Notes: generated from the letters alone by a model not told the origin. DNA of 64,000 nt from Liolophura sinensis (GCF_032854445.1 NC_088298.1:20485295-20549294), one strand, 5' to 3'; counted from the stretch's first letter, positions 1 to 12,406 are shown. Numbers and translations are program-made.

Positions 1-360
1 CGACATCCATGGTTGTAAAGTTTGGCATTTAAGGTGAGCAAGGGCAAAAAACTCAAATTCTTCAAAGACCTTAGCGATACTTGATTATGAAGAAGCGACT
101 CCAACAAATGCAAGCACTGTACAGGAATACTTCTACCCAAGTGCAAATTATTCACAACTGAAAATTATTCATAACTGAAAATTATTCATAACTGAATAAT
201 TTCCCTTGTTAGAGCAACACCACGTTTACTAGGTAGATATATGTAATCAATAAAGTACAGATGAACATTCAGGGTCTTCTGTTTGATTGGTGCTTTGTGA
301 AGTCTGGAAAATTGTCACTATTGTCTTATGAATGACAGAGGTGATGTCTATAGCGAGATA

Positions 361-480
361 GTAATGTAATGTAATGTAATGTAATGTAATGTAATGTAAT
401 GTAATGTAATATAATGTAATGTAATATAATGTAGTGTAATGTAATGTAATGTAGTGTAATGTAATCTAATGTAGTGTAAT
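361..480. repeat. TAATG pentanucleotide microsatellite
   Basis: About 24 units of a 5-bp motif (TAATG on the plus strand). The left 50 bp are almost perfect; the right half carries scattered A/G and C/T changes, including TAGTG and TATAATG variants. The minus-strand open frame across it is an artefact of the repeat. It lies just left of a family-A element. Confidence 0.95.
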
Positions 481-516
481 TACCAGATGAATTACCAGGT
501 GTGTGAAAAACTGAGG

Positions 517-741
517 TACTGTAATTCTTCCACCTTTTCACATGTTTGCAAGGTGTTTATTAAAGCATATTCTGAGGGCATTATTCCCTGATCACTGATA
601 CAGTTATACTTTCTGTGAAGCAACAAAACTGGCCAATCCAATCAATGTAGTTTTGTCCCCAAAATCTAACTATAAATGTGCATATTAAAAATTCCAGTGC
701 AAGTTGCTCTTTCATATGAGAAAGATTGAAGAATTAGGGTA
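517..741 (+). mobile_element. MITE family A copy 1 (Tc1/mariner-like termini)
   Basis: About 225 bp. The left end reads TACTGTAATTCTTCCACC and the right end ATTGAAGAATTAGGGTA; they are imperfect inverted repeats of about 28 bp that begin and end in TA, as expected for insertion at a TA target. The interior holds the family signatures (TCTGAGGGCATTATTC, CAATCCAATCAATGTAG, ATAAATGTGCAT). It has no coding capacity. Confidence 0.85.
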
Positions 742-1261
742 TTAAAATATATTTATTTATTAATTTCATTTTTGTTTGACATCATACTTAAAAAATGTCA
801 AGGTATTTAAGGACGCATTACAAGCTGGATTTGAACACACATCCTCACAAGGTCAGAAGCTGATATCATCCGAGTGATTCCCTAACACAGGTTGATGGGA
901 CAGACGGCAAAATATCCCACTGTACCTGTTTAACCTGGATCATGTACCCATGCTTCACACAGTTCCTGGTGCATATACAGCTGCACCCTATGTCCCATAA
1001 AACCTGGCTTTTTACAATTTCAACCTATTTACACATACATGAAGTTGTATTTATATTCTTGGTTTTGAATGCAGTACCAGTACTCAAGGGTCTTTTTCAG
1101 TTAATATAAAGTATGACAGTCTTCCCTGCTACTCGACAACTTTTACTGACTACTTGAAAATATACACATGAACCTTAACTTCACATCAAATACAGTAACA
1201 CATACATTTATTTCTACAATTACTACATTTACTAAAGTTTGGTGGAAACACTTATTTACAC
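742..1261. other. No gene seen
   Basis: AT-rich sequence without a supported gene. A short stretch near 820-850 (AGCTGGATTTGAACACAC) resembles the B-box side of SINE-1 and may be a very old fragment. Confidence 0.5.
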
Positions 1262-1624
1262 TACTGTAATTCTTCCTTTCCACATGTTCGCAAAGTGCTT
1301 ATTTTAGCATATTCTGAGGGCATTGTCCTGTGTAGACTGATAAAATTATACTTTTTGTTTTATTTATTTATTTGATTGGTGTTTACGTCGTACTCAAGAA
1401 TATTTCACTTATATGACGGCAGCCAGCATTATGGTGGGAGGAAAACGGGCAAAGCCTGGGGGAAACCCACGACCATCCACAGGTTGCTGGAGGACCACTC
1501 CACGTAGGGCTTATACTTTTTCTGAAGCCCTGCAACTGCGCCAATGAACCAATGTTGTTCTGTCTCCAAAATGCGCTGACAGTTATGCTCTTTTTATATG
1601 CAAAAAAGTTGCGAAATTAGCATA
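1262..1624 (+). mobile_element. MITE family A copy 2, split by a SINE
   Basis: The left half (1262-1356) and right half (1511-1624) are one family-A element interrupted by a SINE-1 fragment. The left half ends and the right half starts with the same 11 bp, TTATACTTTTT (1346-1356 and 1511-1521), which is the target duplication of the SINE. The internal order of family-A landmarks is preserved across the break. Confidence 0.85.
1357..1510 (-). mobile_element. SINE-1 copy, 5'-truncated, nested in a MITE
   Basis: On the minus strand it ends in an AAATAAATAAA-type tail and carries the SINE-1 body (ACCAATCAAATAAATAAA, CATAATGCTGGCTGCCGTC). The tRNA-related head is missing. It is flanked by a perfect 11-bp target duplication, so it inserted after the family-A element it sits in. 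Confidence 0.9.
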
Positions 1625-1704
1625 TAATAGAGAGTCCTGATGCCTTTTACGTATATGTGTAGAGCAGGAAACCAATCTAGGTACATGCTCATGGCTGCCA
1701 ATGT

Positions 1705-1940
1705 TAATGTAACTTCCACTTTTTCATATACTTTCAAGATGTTTATCCAGGTATAGTCTTAAGGCATTATTCTGTGCAGATTGGTAAAATTATACTTTTT
1801 TGAAAGAAAAAAAAAGCCTTGAAATTGGACGATCCAAACAATATAGTTTTGTCTCCAAAATCAAATTTAAATGTGCATAAATTGCACTGAAAGTCACACT
1901 TATAATTTCATATGTGAAAAAGTTAAGGGACTAGGGTGTA
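1705..1940 (+). mobile_element. MITE family A copy 3
   Basis: A degraded member: left end TAATGTAACTTCCAC, interior GGCATTATTCTGTGCAGA and GGACGATCCAAACAATA, right end near GGGACTAGGGTGTA. An A-run near 1806 interrupts the middle. Confidence 0.75.
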
Positions 1941-2732
1941 TACAATTAACTAGGAGCAGTGCTGCACTGTGGGAAATTCAGTAACTTATATTCATATATT
2001 CAAAGAATGGCAGAAAACCCCCCTGTTTAATAGCTGCCTGAAACATATGATGGTGATGAAATTATACATCCTGACAACAAAGTGAGTCACCATGGGGGTA
2101 ATAAAGACATCATTCTGCATTATTTACCATGGCAATTAGCAAACACCTGAGGGTACATTTAACAGTTATTTTAATCACCTTATCTGAATGGAGGCTATTG
2201 GGGGAGGGGGAGGGGGAGTGGAAGGGTATGTGAAAGGTGTTGAGAAAAACTATACAGTTTAATACCTATAAAATGAAATTGCATCCAGATGAAATATGCT
2301 AATCACGAAAGGCATTCTGGGATATCCTGGTTTGGCCCAAATTACTCTGCAGATTTGTGCACTTCATATTCATTGTGTAATTTTTTTTTTTACAGCTACA
2401 GCTCTTTTATTGAATTCTGTAAAGCAGCTCATCAGTAATATGCCCCACATGTATCCAAAGGTGGTCAATAATGGATGGCATTCGAAGAAAAATCTGAAAT
2501 GATTATTGCCATACCAACAATAGTTTTATATTTAACTGCAACAAATCCCAAGGTTAGTTCATCAAATTTTTCATTTAAGGAGTAGCGTAGAAGAACAAGA
2601 CGTTTTGCAGCTGTCACAAAGACTGTGAATTTGTCTTCAATTTGAAACTTTTACTTACAGATACCAAAACTGAAATATTTACTGTTCATCAAGTCATGAA
2701 CAAAAATTTTCAAATTTATACCACTGTATATA
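1941..2732. other. No gene seen; G-rich run inside
   Basis: Unassigned AT-rich sequence. Positions 2200-2226 hold four G-runs of 3-5 separated by loops of 1, 1 and 7 bases, a possible G-quadruplex on the plus strand. Confidence 0.5.
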
Positions 2733-3354
2733 GGATTGTCAAAATTGGTGTATGGCACTGTGCAAAGTATATCGTCAGGATTGGTGTCTGGCACTGTGCA
2801 AAGTACACTGTCAGTACATTGTAAGGATTGCTGTCGAGCACTGTGCAAAGTACATTGTCGGGATTGTTGTCGGCACTGTACAAAGTACAGTCAGGATTGG
2901 TGTCTGGCACTGTGCAATATACACTGTCAGGACTGTTGTCGGGCACAATGCAGAGTACATTGTTAGGATTGCTGTCGGGCACTGTGCACAGTACATTGTC
3001 AAGATTGTTCTCGGGCACTGCGCAAAGTACACTGTCAGGATTTTTGTCGGGCACTGTGCAAAGTACACTGTCAGGATTTTTGTCGGGCACTACACAAAGT
3101 ACACTGTCAGGATTTTTGTCGAGCACTGTGCAAAGCACACTGTCAGGATTTTTGTCGAGCACTGTGCAAAGTACACTGTCAGGATTTTTGTCGGGCACTG
3201 CGCAAAGTACACTGTCAGGATTGTTGTCGGGCACTGTGCTAAGTACACTGTCAAAATTGTTGTCGGGCATTATGCTAAGTACATTGTCAGGATTGTTGTC
3301 GGGCACCGTGCAAAGTACATTGTCAGGATTGTTGTCAGGCACTTTGTCGTGTAC
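2733..3354. repeat. 36-bp minisatellite, about 17 units
   Basis: The unit is about 36 bp, for example ACTGTCAGGATTTTTGTC followed by GGGCACTGTGCAAAGTAC; the spacing was checked at 3065 and 3101. Because 36 is a multiple of 3, and the unit has no stop codon in several frames, frames of up to 216 codons stay open on both strands. They predict 12-residue repeats (PDKNPDSVLCTV on minus, STLSGFLSGTVQ on plus). Units left of about 2900 have lengths that break the frame. I see no splice sites or start context, so I treat it as a non-coding minisatellite. Confidence 0.9.
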
Positions 3355-4689
3355 TTTAATTGTCAAGTCAGAAACACTAAGTTTCCAATTGCTCGGTGCT
3401 GAAGTGTTTAATTCCTAACCCTGATAACCTTATAAATGATTCCTGACACTTATCAAACAATAAGCTCATACAACTGACATTACACTACTAATTATTTTCC
3501 TGAGATCTCCTATTGGGATAACTATGGTAAAGGCACCCATGGACCTGTCAAGGCCCTGGTGTGAGGATATTTCTGGGAGCAATTTGGAAGCCTGCTGGGA
3601 ATATTAAACCATAGATGTTTTTTACCTAGTAGGGGAGCATGTTGTGTCAGTTACATAAACCTTTACTCTCAGTCCTGATAATTTCCACACTATAGTTTAT
3701 TACTGGACAGCCCTCTGGGGATTGTTATAGATTAAGCATGTACAGTTTTCACCAATCTGTCCCTCAGATACAGTATGTTAAATATTAATCACAACATTTT
3801 TTTTTTCAATATCCATGCACAATGTCTTGGTTCTCAGCTCAACAGAAAAAGAAAAGTGCGTTTTGACTTTTAACTAAAGCTATTCCTAAAAATGTTGAAT
3901 GCCTGATGTGTGCATGACATGAGCACTTAACTGACACTGCCATGTTTATGCTAAACCTTTCCATCTCTTGTGGCACTCCAAGAATTATGTGTACTTATGA
4001 AATGCACTTTGAAAATATGCAACCTTTGTGACTCCTGAATAATTCTATTTCAAGGTTTCAGTTAAGCTCCTTTAATTTCCCTTCCGTCACAAGTAGTATC
4101 TGTAGGATGTGAACAGTGACCACCATTTTTGAATGAGCTTCGTTTTGTGTATCCTGTGAATGATATGTATTTCCTTGTGTTTTCATGATACCAGTATATA
4201 TGGTAAGTTTAATGTTATCATGGACTAACTTCTAAGCATGATATCAAGCTGTTATATTTTAAGTGATACAATTTCTAGGATGTATACGGTAATTGTAAGT
4301 TTTAAAATAGTCTGATTTAATTACTACTGTCAATGTTTTACTTTTACTCCAGTCACAAATACATGTAAGATTTCTGTGATCAATGAACTGTACTCAATAA
4401 CTGTAATCCATTACTGAACTTTGAACTCTAGCATAATTATTGGGATGTTTACTGTAACAGTTTACCAGGAGTTTTTCTCACCTTTGGGACCAGTGCTGGT
4501 GTGTTGGGGGAGTGAAGAAGGCTCAGTGAGGTCTGTCAAAACAGCCAGAGATGGATGAGGAGAGAAATATGCTCTGATCATTACTGTACTACAGCCTTGT
4601 TTGATCTTATTTACATTTCCTCAGCTCACCAGCAGTTACACAGCTCATCAGCATTAGGTTTGTGTACATGTATCAAGGGGAAACCCCCT
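3355..4689. other. No gene or repeat recognised
   Basis: AT-rich, apparently unique sequence; open frames are short and without coding character. Confidence 0.5.
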
Positions 4690-4940
4690 CCCTTCAACCT
4701 CCAAACTATGGTGGGCCAGAAGCGTGGGATTGTCTCACTTACAGATCCGGCCAGCGAGGAGGCTGGATCGAACCCCTGGGAGAGGATCCCAAATCCGGAA
4801 CACGGGAATCGGATTAAAAACCTAGAGGTCGCTCTTGCTAAGAGAATGGGCATTCCGAATCGGAAAGATTTACAATTCGGACACACCAACAGTCTAAGAC
4901 GTGATCCATCACTGTCAAAAACTTTGCTGATAATCGGCTC
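4690..4940. other. GC-richer island with a Pol III B-box-like sequence
   Basis: The base composition rises clearly above its surroundings. On the minus strand 4776-4765 reads GGGGTTCGATCC, a perfect match to the tRNA B-box core. No A box is found at tRNA spacing and no cloverleaf can be drawn, so it is not called a tRNA. Frames are open on both strands (136 and 105 codons) but neither product is recognised. It could be an old SINE head, an exon or a regulatory element. Confidence 0.35.
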
Positions 4941-5433
4941 CACAAAAGGAAGAAAACTTTGTTAACAAGACACTGCACCCAAGAACCCCTGCTGTAATTA
5001 ACGCTCTAATTTTATTTGCCCACTCTTGCTTTACAAGGCCACGAGAAAAAGGGGAAATATCAGATTACGTGACGGCTCAATATGTCCATTATCCAATACT
5101 CTGACATATCCATCCATGAAAAACACGCACAATGCGGACATAAAACATGTGAAAGGCAGAACATGGGTACAGCCATACAGGGGCAAACAAAGAGCAGGAA
5201 CCGCCCCCTTCACTGCAAGTCAGGTATTCTGAATCAGAAAAGACGGGTAATCTCTGATTCTGGTAGAGTACAAGGTTTTGATGAATACAAGCTTCATTCT
5301 TTAGTGTTTTTAAGGGTATCAAAATACACCTCTGCAGTTTCAAAATTATTTCTACACAAATCTTTGTCCAATAAATTTGAACTACTATTAGCTTTCTTGG
5401 AACCTATAAATTTGGTGCAATCATCAAAAAATA
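4941..5433. other. No gene seen
   Basis: Unique-looking sequence between the island and the next minisatellite. Confidence 0.5.
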
Positions 5434-5762
5434 CCCCAAACAGCTCCAATTCATCTAGCGAATTTCAAACCCAAAACAGCTCCTATTCATCTAGCGAATT
5501 TCAAAACCCAAACAGCTCCTATTCATCTAGTGAATTTCAAACCCAAACAGCTCCTATTCATCTAGCGAATTTCAAACCCAAAACAGCTCCTATTCATCTA
5601 GCGAATTTCAAAACCTAAACAGCTCCTATTCATCGAGCGAACTTCAAACGCAAACAGCTCAAAATTCATCTAGTGAATTTCAAACCCAAAACAGCTCCTA
5701 TTGATCTAGCGAATTTCAAAACCCAAACAGCTCCTATTCATCTAGTGAATTTCAAACCCATT
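5434..5762. repeat. Second 36-bp minisatellite, about 9 units
   Basis: The unit reads AACAGCTCCTATTCATCTAG then CGAATTTCAAAACCCA (36 bp; spacing checked at 5451 and 5487). Units differ by single bases and by one A in the A-run. It shares no sequence with the 36-bp array at 2733-3354. Confidence 0.9.
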
Positions 5763-6414
5763 CATCATGTAGGTCTTCACAGCAGCAAGAGCGGTGCAGT
5801 TAAAACCTTGGCTTAATTGAATGCCCACAGATGGGAAATGGTAAAGGAATGACACCAAAGCGTAAAATCTGCAGGAGATAACATCTACACCATTTGTATA
5901 TTAAATCCTGCAGCAGCAGCAGCAGCGGTGCATTGCTACTGATGATGTATTCTGTCTGTTGATGGCATTGCCATGGAAACCAACAACAGATGCAGAAATG
6001 CAGCAGTTCTAAGGGATGATGTCATCCATGAGCATGTACATACAAGTGTTAGCTGTAAAAACACGTAAAAATGCATGTAACATTATGGGGGAACCCTGTC
6101 AAACATGCCACATGAAACTTTAATGACCAGGCAGTATTTTTGTGAAATTTATGGGCATACTTGCAAAAAGGGTGCAGTCTTTAACAAGCAATACTAAACT
6201 TAATTCCACGTTCAGAGCAGGAACAAAATTACAAATTTTATCATCAAAGATAATTTATGATAATTAACTTATTAAAAGTACAGTGTATATAAGTTCAAAA
6301 TCATTCTACTGTGCAAAAAGAATTGTAAACACAAATGTTTTCAATACCACAACACCAGAAACCTGACGGACATTGCATAACAGGAGAAAGTCGACAATAG
6401 TACAAGATGAACTA
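5763..6414. other. No gene seen; short CAG run
   Basis: A (CAG)6 run lies at about 5908-5927. Otherwise unassigned. Confidence 0.5.
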
Positions 6415-6775
6415 ATGGATGGCTATATGGGCAAACAGATTAATAGATGGATAGGCAAACAAATGGATGGATGGAGGGATAAATGTATGAATGGATAGAT
6501 ACACAAATTCATAGATGGATAAGCAAATTAATGACTGAATAGACAAATTAATGGATGGACGGACAAATGGACAGATGGATGGGCCAACTCATGGATGGAT
6601 GGATGGATGAATGAATGAACAAATGAATGAATGGATGGATAAATGAATGGATGGATAAATGGACAGATGGATGGGCCAACTGATGAATGAATGGCTGGAT
6701 GAACAAATGGATGGATGGATGGATAAATGAATGGATGAATAAATGAACGACTGACTGAATGAATGAATGAATGAA
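6415..6775. repeat. TGGA/TGAA tetranucleotide array
   Basis: About 360 bp of ATGGATGGATAAATGA-like sequence with a loose 4-bp period and higher-order mixtures of TGGA, TGAA, ACAA and GGGC units. The minus-strand frame through it reads as Ser/Ile/His/Phe repeats (HPFIHLFIHSSIHPS), typical of a translated microsatellite rather than a gene. Confidence 0.9.
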
Positions 6776-9044
6776 TGTTCTTTCTATGCCATTACAATGT
6801 AGCAGGCAATAAACCCACAATGTACTACAATGTATACATTGGAGAACTGACCTAAAGCAATGGAATGCATAATAATAGTAATGTCTGTAAATAACTGCGC
6901 AGCCATTTTTATCTCTGACATAAACACGCCATGCTCTGTTGCAATCTGTGTCGATAAATAGCCCATCTTACATACAACACCACTCTGACAAAGCAAGCTG
7001 GCGAGGCAATTGATTGGGGGCTAGGAATAACCGAGGGGCAATTGCCGCACGTGGGAGAGCATATAGGTGGAGGGTAGAGGTTGGGGAGGAGGAGGAGGCA
7101 CCCCGGGCAACATGTACCAGCTATGTGTGTGTGTGGGGGGGGGAGGCAGGGGGTGAAGGGGGATAGATGAAAAATCTATGCACAGGATATAGCCCAAGCT
7201 GTCATAAATAAAGAGTGGTGCATGAGTCATCAACAGCTACATGTGCAGCTACCGCTCTGGTTGGCTTCTCAGATCTATACGTGCTCTTTACTTGTAAATA
7301 TTGAAGGATGGGACTATACAGGCTTCTGTGTTCAATGCTGTCAATAGACCACATCTTTTTTTTTTTTTTGGTCATGGGCTGATATCTATTGATTTATGTA
7401 CATTTTAGTCGTTCCAAAGAAACTGGTTGGAAAAAGAGAAATTTCTTTTTCTGTCATTCTGTATTTTTACAAAAGTAATTGTGTGTATGGGGAGTGGGGG
7501 GAGGGGTGAGAGGGGAGAAGGTGACTTTAACCAACTACATGCAGTCCTCAATGCAGTGTCACAAGTTTGCTCTGAGCGACACATTCAAGAAAAGCTTTAC
7601 ACGTAGGCATCCCTCAAAAGTGGCTTGAAAAAATCAAAGCTCATTTCAGCAATCTTTTTTTTTTGTTCATAACTTTTTTGTGAAGAATTATACATGAAGT
7701 AACCTTGCATGTTCCACAGAATATCTCAGAACAATCAAAACATTCTTTTTTTTTTCACTTAACTTTTCACATATCAAATATTTGATAAAGCTTTCAGAAG
7801 ACCCTTTTCAGATAATAGACCTCAACAGTGTATGGACTTTCTCTCTGATGCATTACACATGTCCTCACTTAAAAAACCAATGCACGTAAAGAAACCAATA
7901 CTTTCTTAAAAATCAAGAAAATACATATTGGCTTTCATTTCATAACTAAGACCATTTGTACAAATACACCTTAGGTTTTACTCACGGCATATGTGCCGGA
8001 TGAGAGTCTTTCCGACTTCTAATTCAATATTTCACAAGGTCATGGGAAAGATTTGCATAGATGTCTAAAAAAGAAAAGAATCTAAATACCGTATGCACAT
8101 GCATGCTGAAAGTTAATAAAAATGATAAAGGAAAAGACATTAAAGAAACAAAACCATATACATGTATGAGTTATTACCTTGCAAAATTGATGAAATATTT
8201 TTATGGCAACATATGAAATCAAATTTCTGAAGAAAAAAAAAAATATGAATTCTCCGCAGGTTAGAGAATAATTCTGAAACATCAGTCAATGAGAACTGAC
8301 TGCTAATGGTGTTAAAATAACTCAGATTCCTGAGAACTGTTCTGAACAGAGAGTGGTTAAGCGAGAATTGCGGCTAGAATTGATCGTTGTTGCGCCTCAC
8401 TTGACGGACATATACCTCACTGATGACTGCCGTTCCTGGAGGCAAAAGCAACGAAAAAAAAAAAAAGCATAATGGACCCTGGAACCATTTCAAGAATAAC
8501 GAGTTTAACCTCTACCAATTTTTGTATCATGTTCTAAGGCATTGGTAGATGACTCACAGCCTGCGCCCACAGTACCCAGCGCTCGTTAGTAACGTGACGC
8601 CGCAGCGTTCCAAGGAGAAATTATCACCCGATAAAACACAATAATGCTACCATAAACTCTCGATACCCTTTTCGCTAACCTTCTGCGGTCAGAGCCTGGT
8701 CTCTTAAGGCTAAATTCATCCCATACCATTAAATACAACTTGATATCCTTGGAAATTAAGCTTATGCACTGGTGTTGGCAACCTTCAATAAGAGCAACTC
8801 TCCGGGCAAATTAGAAGCAAATAAAATTGTGTATCTTAATTATTTTGAGGAGAAAAGATTTTCGGTAATCGGATATTCACAACCCTCTAGAGGGTGTTTT
8901 CCCTACGGGACATTCTCCTTCATATCAACCCTACGGATTAAGGGTAATCCTCTTTAGAGGGTTTATCAAGGGGCAAATAATATCTCAATTACTAGTCCTT
9001 TGAATGTCTTATGCGATGTTATTACATAACACCCAAGAGTAAAG
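6776..9044. other. No gene seen; two G-rich blocks
   Basis: Unassigned sequence. G-runs at 7134-7162 and 7490-7516 each contain four or more runs of at least 4 G with short loops. The part around 8330-8960 is slightly GC-richer with no recognisable product. Confidence 0.5.
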
Positions 9045-9465
9045 TGACCCAACTTGTAACACACCAGCTTTGTTTTGATTTTGTCATTAATTTGCATTTG
9101 AAATACAGGATGTGTAATATAACGTCACTACAAATTTTCACCAAAAAATAATTACAATATCTGAATGGAGCTCGGTTTTGAACACATATACATATACTCC
9201 GCTACTTTAGAATATCAATTGTAATGGATCACTTCTGTTTTCATTTTGGCATTACATTTCAAAAACAGTCTGTCTAAAATAACTCTATAAAAATTATAAT
9301 AAACTTGGTTTTGAACACCTATACTCAGCTACCAGAGTTTATCAACAGTAATGGATCACTTTGTTTCTATTTTACCATTACATGTCAAATATAGCATGTC
9401 TAAATTAACTTTTCACAAAAAAATTGTGATAAACTTGATTTTGAACACATATACTCAGATTCATG
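9045..9465. repeat. About 130-bp unit repeated nearly three times
   Basis: The landmark GGTTTTGAACAC recurs at 9174, 9307 and (as GATTTTGAACAC) 9437. Between them ATGGATCACTT, CATTACAT-TC and TGTCTAAA-TAACT are shared in the same order. Divergence between units is substantial, so the duplication is old. Confidence 0.75.
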
Positions 9466-11322
9466 TATAAAACTTATAATAAAACAGAAATAGCTAAACA
9501 GCTGATCAGGTTCAATCTTCCCCATGATCAAACAACATTACAGCTTCAATGTTCATATATAATTACTTCATGAAGAGGTGTCAAATATACAGCCCAATTA
9601 TCCCATCCTCCATTTCTTTCTGAATATAAGGAAAACACACTATACAAACTAACAGCTAATTTAACATCTATACCAGGTTTTTCAATGAAATTGAAAAGTG
9701 CTGAGTTTAAAAGTTTGTCTTCAACATTTCTTTTTCCTCTCTAAGATTTCATACACAAATTATATTCTATAATTATTACATAAAACTTGCTTCGACGAGT
9801 TTCATTTTAAACAGCCCTGCTGGAAGTTTGCCCCCACAGAAAAACTAACTACTGCATGTCCACGTTCCCACACACACCCTCCGCAACTCCACCCCACCCC
9901 ACCTTACTCGAGACCTTTCTCACCCCTACCCACACCATCCAACCCCAACCCACCCCACCCTACCCTTCAGGTTTGCCAAGCACATACCTTTGACAATTCG
10001 TAGGTTACAGATCAGATATCCAGTCTACAACTGAAACTGGTAATAAAACCACAGCTTGTATTGAATGTCGTCAATGTGATGTCACCAAAACCTACACTAT
10101 GACACATAGATACAGCTCAAATTTTAACTCTACAATATACAGGATTTTTTTAACACAATGTGGAAGGTCACAGGAAGTTTATCATTCTGGATGTAAGGTT
10201 GTAAGGTCGCCAGCGAAGTTTGTGCAACAGATCTGATTACAACACAACATCCTCACTCATGACACGCGCTGGACGCAGCAACCAAAGCAGCAAAGGAAAT
10301 GAGTACGTATCTAATCTTCCTCTCTTATTGCCAACGTCCTTATTGTCAGGCCATTCCTAAAAAAACTTTGTTAAGCGTAAAAAGAAACTGCACTCAATGA
10401 AACTCAGACGTTTCTTTTACAACAAAGATCCACGAAAAGTGTTTTTTGGACCCTGACAAAGTTTTCAATTTTCCTACCTGAGAAAATATAGAAAGTATGA
10501 AACTGGTGTACGCTAAACTCTCAACAAATCTGACTTGTGATACAACTTAAAAACAAATATTTTGAAGATTAAAATGTATTGTTGAAGTACATGAAGTTGT
10601 AAAATAATTTGCCCAGATATCATTCCTTACATAACATTCGTCAAATATGCTTGAACATGCATTGATTTTATTGAGGATATACAGACTGAAGATTCCCATG
10701 TTTATTTCAAGGATCAGGACAGGTAATTAAATTAATATGGATTGAAACTGCTTCCTACAATATTATCATAAAAGCCACTTCCACGTACTCAGCTTTTGTG
10801 TGTTGTAGAACTCGTACAAGAAATTTTATTAAATTTTGCATCTGCTAAAGAAAAACTTTCAAAGACTTTTGTGAAGAAACTTTGCTCAGGTGGACAGGGA
10901 TTTTTTGTCTCAAATAGAATACATATATGCAGATTTTTACAGTTTCTGTAAAACATGGATTTGCCTTTGGGGGTCAAAGAAAGTTTACTGTGACCAGTAG
11001 AATACTGATCCCTTCTGCCTACACACCTCCCCCATGCCCTTTTCATATGTTTTACTTACTGTCTGTGGTTCTACCAGACCAGACTTTCACTGGAAGTGTT
11101 TCAGGTAAACACTCACTAGAAAAACAAGGCATTCAGAGAACAGTGGTAGTTCACCTGACTAAGTAGTTTGTAAAACTGCATAATGATGAAGTCATGCGAT
11201 ACGTTCAAATATTGACCCCACCCACCAAAAAAGTGGAATGATGGACACCGCCATACACAGAAATTATCCTCTAATTATATAGTGCTAAGGCCTTGCCAAT
11301 AAATCAACAAGAAGACCAAAAT
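9466..11322. other. No gene seen; C-rich tract
   Basis: Positions 9880-9967 are a C-rich tract whose minus strand carries four closely spaced G-runs (9943-9965), a likely G-quadruplex. The remainder shows nothing supported. Confidence 0.5.
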
Positions 11323-11460
11323 TATTATTTATTTATTTTATTTTATTTCATTGATGTTTTACGCAGTACTCAAGAAATATTTCACTTAAACAACGGCAGC
11401 CAGCATTATGGTGGGTGGAAAACGGGGCGAAGACTTGAAGAAACCCATGACGACTGCTTA
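11323..11460 (-). mobile_element. SINE-1 copy, 5'-truncated
   Basis: A TTATTTATTTTATTTTATTT tail (read on plus), then TGTTTTACGCAGTACTCAAG and GCCAGCATTATGGTGGGTGG. It stops before the tRNA-related head. Target duplications are not clear. Confidence 0.85.
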
Positions 11461-12406
11461 TGACTTGTTTATTGCAGTCTTAAAGATTCCAGAGCAGTGA
11501 TTTCGTATGTTATGAAGCCTGAGAATCACTGCGGTGGTAAAAGGACACTATGGGAAGTTAAAGCAAAACTTTACCACAAAAGTCTTAGATATGTAAATCA
11601 CAAACTGCATTTGGCAATCATGTACTATGGAGGGCAATTCTGACCTGTGAATAACTGAGCAAAATGTTGAGCTATGGGGTAAAAGGGCTTTCTTGGTCTT
11701 TGAAATGAAAAACGCTAACGATGATTGGCTATCTGTGTACTACGGGTGGCCACTGCAACCTTGTGATTGGCTGAACACTTTAACCAAACTCGACATCGCT
11801 GCCGATGATGTCTGAACCTCCCCTCGCAATACCTCTATTTGCTTTGTATTAAGGCGAGCCCAAAAAGCACAAATACGAACTCTAACATGTTGCATTTTGA
11901 TACAGAATTTGTATAATTTCATGTGTTGATCTTTATACCACTGACATACAGTGTATGTACTACATATATTTCAAGCTGATGAGTTTGTGTTTCAATTTGT
12001 CATGCAGTTACCATTGTGACAGACTTTCACTCCGTGAGGTTAAAAATGAGTGCTAAAGTACCACTGTGACAGACTTGTTACTCCGTGAGGTTAAAAATGA
12101 GTGCTAAAGTGCCATTTTACAGAGAATATGCCACAGTAATAATTGCTCCCTGCCCCAGTGATGAACAAACACTGAACTAGCTATGAATACAAACTGTTGT
12201 AAGATCCAATAGTATTATCAAAGGACAAAAACAACAACAACAACTACAATGGATCCCATGACTTTAAAGGCATTACCTATGAAAGGTTTCTGCAAAGGCT
12301 TCATTTAATCCAATCAACTTCAGAGCCTAAAATTAGATACCAAAATAACACATTTTATACAGATGCAATTTGCTAGGATAATTAGACTAGCGGTTGAAAT
12401 ACATAC
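11461..12406. other. No gene seen
   Basis: Contains one 50-bp direct duplication (listed separately) and otherwise unassigned sequence. Confidence 0.5.
12009..12113. repeat. 50-bp direct duplication
   Basis: TACCATTGTGACAGACTT and its downstream block, including CTCCGTGAGGTTAAAAATGA, are repeated immediately (starts at 12009 and 12059). The copies differ by only a few bases, so this is a recent two-unit tandem duplication. Confidence 0.85.

Noticed and set aside
326-541. 71-codon minus frame rich in Leu-His-Tyr-Ile-Thr
   Set aside because: It is the TAATG pentanucleotide array read in the opposite direction.
2716-3366. 216-codon repeat protein on either strand
   Set aside because: All frames arise from a 36-bp minisatellite; several frames are open at once and the left end loses the frame.
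6548-6820. 90-codon minus frame of Ser/Ile/His/Phe repeats
   Set aside because: It is the translation of the TGGA/TGAA microsatellite and has no independent coding signal.
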